The position numbers were made by a program, and so were the translations under genes. Below, one piece after another: positions 58,088-64,000 of a DNA stretch of 64,000 bases. Source of the DNA: Ctenosaura bakeri (taxonomy: Eukaryota > Chordata > Lepidosauria > Squamata > Iguanidae). The notes beneath the pieces are model-generated. The model was not told the DNA's origin. It did not search any database and saw only the letters and a list, made by a program, of their open reading frames with translations. Each line of letters starts with the position of its first letter. The first letter of the stretch is position 1. The stretch is taken from positions 62,001-126,000 of the forward strand of contig CAOLHI010004230.1 of NCBI GenBank assembly GCA_948474755.1, written 5' to 3'.

Positions 58088-58140
58088 GTGGAGGAGGAGG
58101 AGGAGGAGGAGGAGGAGGAGGAGGAGGAGGAGAAGGAGGA
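58088..58140 (+). repeat. (GGA)n microsatellite in 3' UTR
   Basis: About 17 GGA units with one AGAAGG interruption near the right end. It is purine-only on the sense strand and may form G-quadruplex-like structure in RNA. Confidence 0.95.
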
Positions 58141-58906
58141 GAAGAAAATGGGGTGGGGGTCTCTCAAAACATTTGGGGAGAGCCCTGTCCCCCCGACCAC
58201 CTCGTGCCCACTCCCTGCACGGGAAGGGCGGCGGGGGGCCGGAGATATTTCTTTGGGTTTAGTTGTTCTTGGCGGAGTGAAGTCTGTTTTGTCGTTGACG
58301 TGAGCAAGTTTTTGGTCAATGTTTTATTATGTTATGCCAGGCAATGGGGGGCGGGGAGGGAAGGTCCTTCCCCATGTATCAGGGATGGGGGGCCACATTT
58401 TAGCTCCTGTCCTACAGGATGGAAAGGAAGAGCGCGGAAGGATAGCAGGGCCTGTGTAGATGGGCTCCTTTCCTCTGTTTTTCCCCATTGTCTTCTTGAT
58501 TAAGATGAAAAATTGAAGCAGCCTTCCCCTTCCCCCCCAAACCCGTATACACGCATGATGAAAATATTAGAGTATTTCCCCCCCTCCTTTTAAAAAAAAT
58601 ACAGGTAAAAGTATAAAACCCAAACCAATATCCACATTTGCTAATTAGAAATCAGAAGCGGTACTGTTGCCCCGTCTCAGAGGAACTCTAGTTCTTGAGC
58701 GGAGGGGATGGTATCTCTTCCAAGCTTGTTGTTCTGTTTTTTTCCCCCTTTAAAAAAAAAACAGGAAAGAAAAAGGGTTTGTTTTTTAGTTCCAATAACC
58801 TTTTATCTATCTAATCTATATATACATATACATATATATTAAAAGAAAGCCTGATGTAGCAACTCTAGTTTAATAGCAGTATTTTAACTCCCATGTTTTA
58901 AAAAAT

Positions 58907-58913
<7 letters not shown>

Positions 58914-58939
<26 letters not shown>

Positions 58940-58941
58940 TT
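58914..58941 (+). repeat. (AT)n-rich microsatellite
   Basis: TATATATAAATATAAATATA followed by a pure AT run within the 3' UTR-like region; similar AT blocks occur at 55710-55735 and 58808-58840. Confidence 0.85.
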
Positions 58942-61900
58942 TCCGTCAACTTGCCCCCCCCTTGTTATTTTTTAATGTAGCAAGAAGTAAAAAAGTTTTA
59001 GAAAGAAAACAACCCCTGTTGCAGAACCTCACATGGGAAACCAAGAGCTACCTCTGGTCTGAGGAAGGGGCTGCACTGCGTTGGCGTTGTTGGGTGGGGG
59101 GCACCTGTCGGGGGCGGCCTCTCGCTGAAATTCCCAGGGCCCCTCACAGGAACAGAATGGGAATAAATTTGCATAATTACTTTTTTTTAAATATATGTAT
59201 ATATATAAATCTGAAAAAGGAAAAAAAAGCCCAAGACCTTAACCTTTTGCTCTGATGTCCATCTTCCCTGACCCAGGGGCGGGCGGCCAGACTCTTCTGC
59301 GTCATTTGGGGGAAGGTGGTGGATCTGTTCTGGGATTTAGTCTGATTTTTAAAGGAGCCAAATATGTTTGGGGGCGGGGGATAGCAGCCATCACCTTGGA
59401 CGGTTTCTTTAACGTTCAGACTAAAACCTGGGGCAGGTTTGCTTCTCCCACCCCGCCCACTACTGCCCTGATGGCTACTGAGAGATGGCTTGTTGGTCAG
59501 ATTCACCAGCAATAAGGATGACAAAAATAATGAATTTTTATTATTACCATTATTATTTTTAAAAAAGCAGCCCCTCCATTATGATCAGATGAGTTCTTGG
59601 TAACCTGGGAATTTTGAAAATCCAGTCTGTGCCAACCTCTGAATCTGCACTGAAATTGTGTCACATACGCACACCCCAGCGTTCTCCTCGGGGGGAAAGA
59701 TCCTCCCCATCCGCTCCCCCCACCCGGGTGCTCCCTGCTTCAAGCAGGGGGTGGGGGGCTTCTTCCACGCAGAAGGTCCCGAGGGCTAGTGGGACGCACG
59801 GCGGTGGGGCAGTGGATCCTTTTCTGCATTTTGGTTCAACCTTTAAAAGAGTGCTGTCCAAGGTGCTCAGGCCCCATCCCCAAACGCAAACAGAGCAGCT
59901 TGGATACCTCGGTAGAAGTTGGGACCCAAACTCACCGTGGATGCTCGCACCCCCCTGCTGACATGCCAGCCGCCAGAGGCCAGAGGATACAGGGTCCAAC
60001 CCCTGGCAGAGCCTCTCCCTTGGATCTCGGCTCCTGTGCCAGCCGGATCCTGGAGAGCGGCTGCCTTGACTCGGCCGAAGGAGGTTGGCCCGTGTCATAT
60101 GGGCCCTCTGTGGATTTTATATGCATCTTGAATTTTCCCTAGGCCTTATTCTTACTGTCATCGCCACCACTACTGCCTTGCGGCACGGGGAAGGATTTGG
60201 GCCTTCCCCACGCCCTTTTGCCAGAGCTGGGGCAGGGGGAGTGATGGAGAGCTCCTTCTCCACTTTTGCTCTGACCGAACGGGGAGAGCGGAGAGAAATC
60301 TGGTCTCTTCCTTTGCGAACAGAGGCCGGGCAGCAGGTCTTGTTCAACAGTTGCACAGTGGCATAAGCCGATGCCACGCTCCCTATACCAGAGTTGCACT
60401 GTGCCAGAGCTGTTCTAGGTTGCGCCAGGGTGCAGCCGATGGACCAGGGGGCAGTCATGCCTCACGTTCACTTCTTGCACAACCGTTACGATCTTCCAAC
60501 GTCCCTCGTGAGGACACCACGCTTGTGCCGCTACAGCTGCTTGCGTGAAAGCTATCAGCCTCAGTCACCACCACAAGTGCCATAGCGGACTGTGATTTCC
60601 AGAATTCTGGCTGGGTGAGGGGGTGGAACAGCAGAGACCTCTAAACTGATATAGCACTAGTGTAAACTGCTGGTGTTGGTCTAGCCTGAGAGAACTGGAG
60701 CCGGCTCAAAGCAGGACAGGCAGAAACAGTCCGTATCGGTGCCCCTTGTTGCAAAATACATCCAACGCTGAACAACGTAATACCTCAGTCTCCAACCCAG
60801 CCAGAATTCACCTTTGCCCACCCTGCTATGACCCTGTGGTGTGCCACTTGTACCTCAAAAAACCTGGCGATTGAGCAGGAGGTTTACGGGGCTACCGCCA
60901 GGAGAGGGAAATCGAAATGAGTGAAAGACATGAAGTGTTCGGACCTTGCAAAGCCAGCAAGTGAAATAGTTTAAAGATAATTAAATGCACAGTTGACTCT
61001 CCCAGCAAAAATTGCTTAGAGGGAGGCAAGGACTGGCACCATTCACTGGCTGGACTTGGAGGGTATGGCCTAAATAAATGTTAGTCACAGCTGAAGCAGA
61101 GCCATTGAATCAACTGCTGAATTGAGCCAAGGTGTAGACAGATCCCATCCACCCAACTGAACTGACAAGAAGATTCAGCTCTGTGACTGAAACTCTGGAA
61201 TTTGAGGCTGGGAGCTCCCGGGTCAGGGGGTCCCCTCCAGGTTTTAGGATAGCTTTAGAAGAGCTGTCCCAGGTGCTGAACCCATTTTGGGGATAGGAGG
61301 TAGCACCTTGGAGAGCTCCCTCGAGGCCTACGTTTGACCTGAAGTGAATCCGCTGTCCCCATGACTGGAGACCAACCAGCCACCCCGGTGCGTGAGCGTT
61401 GCTTTTGGCCTCCGTAGGGAAAACTTTGCACAGGGCTGGAAAGAGGCGATGTAGGTGGAGAACGTGGACGCTGCTGGATTGCCTAGAAGGAATCCTCAAG
61501 ACTTTCAGGGCCCAAAGGAAAAGGGATTTGGGCACAGAGGCAGAAGGGAAATGCATTGGAGAAAATCAAACAATTAGGACCCCTGACTTTTCAAAGCTTA
61601 ACATGAAGTTTTGATGAAGTGGAGGCTTTTATTTTATCTTACTTTGAAATAGGGGATTTGAAATTCTGGAACCAAAACTGGAGCTGTGGTTTTGAGAACT
61701 GAATTTCAAAATTTGGATCTGGGAAGACAGATGTAGAACTTTCTCCCCGCCCCCCCAACCCAGAACTTCAGACTTGAATCTCTCAAGGCTTTATCAGCAA
61801 CAAAAGGTAACTTTGGAAAACTGCTCAACCTTTGCTTTAAAATCTTAACTAAGTTTTTGTTTAAGGCTGATGGTTTTTAATTGATTAACAGTTAAAACAT

Positions 61901-63034
61901 TCAGTAATCAACCAACTCATCATCTAAGGAAAAATATATATAATTTCTTGCATTTTTGAGCTTCTATACACATCTTTCGTTGCAGGCGTGATCTTTGGAT
62001 GCGTGTTCTGCAAAGCAAAGCATGGGTTTTCTTGTGCCAGCATTTATAAAAGCAAAATTTAAAAAAATTAAGTCACACGACAGTTCTGAGCAACCTCTTC
62101 CGTTGTTCCAATGTGTACGTTTCCCCCCTTCCCCCAATTGGTGGATCAATTAATTGACGAAAGATGGACGTCGCAAATGTTTGGCCCGTTGTGGTTTGAG
62201 CACGAGGAGCATCATGCTTTGCTTGCATTAGTTAGAAACTTTGGTCTTTGATTTTGGGAGATGTTTCAGTCTCCGGCAACGCTTGTTTGTTTGTTTGCTT
62301 GTTTGCTTGCTTGCTTGCCTGGGATTTTAAATGGGACGGCCCACCTTAGGTGGCAAGAGATCCCAGATGGGGTTAGCGAGCCGTTAATAGCTGCATTGAC
62401 TGGGAGAAAACGGCAGCCGTGGACCAGAGAACGCCCGGCTGGAGTGGGTCGGTGTCCAGGAACGGAGAGAAATTAATCGGGGTGGGGGTGGGATCCGGGT
62501 GGGTGGGGGGAGGGAGGGAGGGATGTATGGTTATTATTATAATAATAAAAGTGAGAACAGCCTCATTGACTTAAGTGATGTAAACTAGAATAGTATTATT
62601 GTAATGCGTTTTGGAAAATGGAGAAACGAGTTTGGATTTATATTTAAATGAGGCAAAATTATCAAAACGGCAATCCCTACCCAGCTGGTAGGGCGACTAT
62701 CTCATATTTTTCCTTTCTCTCTCTTCTTCTCCTCTTTCCTTTCTTTCTTTATTATTTTTTTCTCTTTCTCTCTCTCTCTCTCTCACACATACACACTTGT
62801 AAAAATCTCCAGCAATGCAAAGGCTACGACTGTTAACCCTCTTGGATCTAATCAATAGCAACTCACGCTGCAAATCTTTTTGCTCCTTTCAAAGCAATTT
62901 TTTTTAAAAAAAAAATTTTTTTTGCCTTGACGATGTCCATTTTCATGCCTGGTTGTTTGGGATTTTTAAAAAAAAAACAGAAGGGGGAAAATGAAAAAAT
63001 TAGAACATTTCTTTATAATTTAATATTCTATTTT

Positions 63035-63085
63035 AATAAATGCATTTATTACATGTAAATGTATTAAGGAACTGGGCTAAATAAA
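63035..63085 (+). terminator. MEX3A: Candidate distal polyadenylation signals of MEX3A
   Basis: Two canonical AATAAA hexamers (63035-63040 and 63080-63085) lie in AT-rich sequence. A GT-rich stretch follows at 63262-63292 (TGTGTGTGCGTGTATGTGTG). This is the last strong cluster in the window. Use is inferred; there is no cDNA evidence. Confidence 0.35.
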
Positions 63086-64000
63086 AAATACTTTTTATTA
63101 GGTAATTTATTATAAGGAAAAAAAGGATATTTTATTTTATGATAAAGTGATCCTTAAAAAGATTAGAATGTTTAGAATATATGTAGGTTAAAAATACATT
63201 TGTATCCAGAGTATTGCTTAAAAAGTGTTTTTAATATATGTTTCACTTTCTTTCCTTCCTCTTGTGTGTGCGTGTATGTGTGTATAAGTGGATAGTTATG
63301 GTAAGAATAGCCCTTCCAAGAAAGAAAAAGCTATCACAAAGTTGTAATTAAAAAAAAAAAAGTTTTAACGTGATGAGCATTATGAATTGGCAAAATGAAT
63401 GCCACTTTTTAAAAAAAAAGAAAGAAAAAATATGCAAATATTTGGCTTAGATTTCAGAATAATCCTAACCAACACTTCTAGAAACGAGGTTTGGATTATT
63501 TAATCCGACGTGAGAATTAAATGCACACACAGCAATTTAGCTGCAGAGAAGTTGTTTGCGTTGCAAATTCGGGTTGAATTAGACCGGTTTCTTTTCCTCT
63601 GGATGGAGATACTTAAGAGTCTTATAAACTGAGACCCATGCGGTTGGATTTGTTTAAACCTGGATGTTTTGAGGAGAAAACCCCAGGCAGATTTTGACCT
63701 GCCACAGAGTTTCTCTCCAGACCTGCGTGGGAGCAGGGGACCTTCCCCTTCCTTGGGCGTTCAGTCCGAGGACTCCCGACTGCGCTGGTTTTGGGGGTGC
63801 TGAGGGGTGTCATCCCAAACCCTCATTTTGCCAAGCCCTGGCTCCGCTCGGAGCCGAGACGCTGGCTGCCGATCTTAATTTGAATGGTTTTGGTCTACTC
63901 TTTGGTCTTAAGCATGGAGGTGATGGGGGGGGAGGCCCACTGCAGTTGAGAAAAAGTGAGCAAAACAGGGCAGGGACAAGAGAGTCAGGAAGCCAAAATG
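63086..64000. other. Right edge, no gene recognised
   Basis: AT-rich sequence extends to about 63550. More balanced sequence follows, with no recognised repeat, exon or RNA gene. It may still be 3' UTR or the start of the next intergenic interval. Confidence 0.4.

Larger units (their letters stand above)
54392..63085 (+). other. MEX3A: MEX3A 3' UTR (extent inferred)
   Basis: Repeat-poor sequence follows the stop codon. It is A-rich and T-rich at 54500-56000 and 58500-59250, and GC-rich islands lie between. No other gene start is evident before the window end. Several AATAAA motifs occur (about 55680-55710, 57197-57202, 59164, 61073, 63035-63040, 63080-63085), so shorter isoforms are likely. 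MEX3-family mRNAs have long, regulated 3' UTRs. The true end could be anywhere among these signals. Notable elements are a near-perfect hairpin at 57206-57234 and a (GGA)n run at 58088-58140. Confidence 0.45.

Overview
The window is vertebrate nuclear DNA, most likely from a squamate reptile and probably an iguanian-type lizard. The evidence is two recognisable vertebrate genes with introns and CpG islands, CR1 LINE fragments with the typical (ATTCTATG)n 3' tail, tRNA-derived SINEs ending in ACA repeats, 5S-rRNA-derived SINEs (SINE3 / 5S-Sauria type), and many palindromic MITE-like repeats. No species call is possible without database searches. Nothing bacterial, viral or CRISPR-like was seen.

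Two genes are supported, arranged head to head. At the left edge, on the minus strand, is the first coding exon of lamin A/C (LMNA, 954-1312), with the start of its first intron (1-953), a GC-box/TATA-like/AP-1-containing promoter region and a CpG island (about 720-2330). About 31-32 kb to the right, on the plus strand, is MEX3A, which encodes a double-KH, RING-finger RNA-binding E3 ligase. Its coding exon 1 is 34103-34763 inside a large CpG island (about 32510-37400), its intron is 34764-53286 (18.5 kb), and its coding exon 2 is 53287-54391. A long, mostly repeat-poor 3' UTR-like region follows. The LMNA/MEX3A neighbourhood is the conserved arrangement known from mammals.

The roughly 30 kb between the genes and the MEX3A intron hold no further gene that I can support. 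They contain interspersed repeats: at least eight CR1 pieces, including one young-looking copy with a 372-codon open reverse-transcriptase frame at 30239-31357; seven tRNA-type SINEs; five 5S-type SINEs; at least seven copies of an unnamed 0.3-0.45 kb family with CATACCCTCCAAC-like inverted ends; MITEs with long inverted arms; LINE 3' tails; and microsatellites. Between the repeats are a few stretches that look like regulatory DNA. One is an 18-bp perfect E-box palindrome flanked by two TGAGTCAC sites (about 3020-3230). Another is a pair of X-box-like elements in an imperfect direct repeat (16330-16402 and 16817-16891).

The most consequential oddity is in MEX3A exon 2. The KH-domain frame and the RING-finger frame do not join. 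They are offset by one base at a C6 run (54126-54131), so the sequence as given would encode a RING-less protein. A missing C in the assembly is the simplest explanation; a real lesion or frameshifting is less likely. MEX3A exon 1 also carries unusually long polyproline tracts (11 and 17 prolines).
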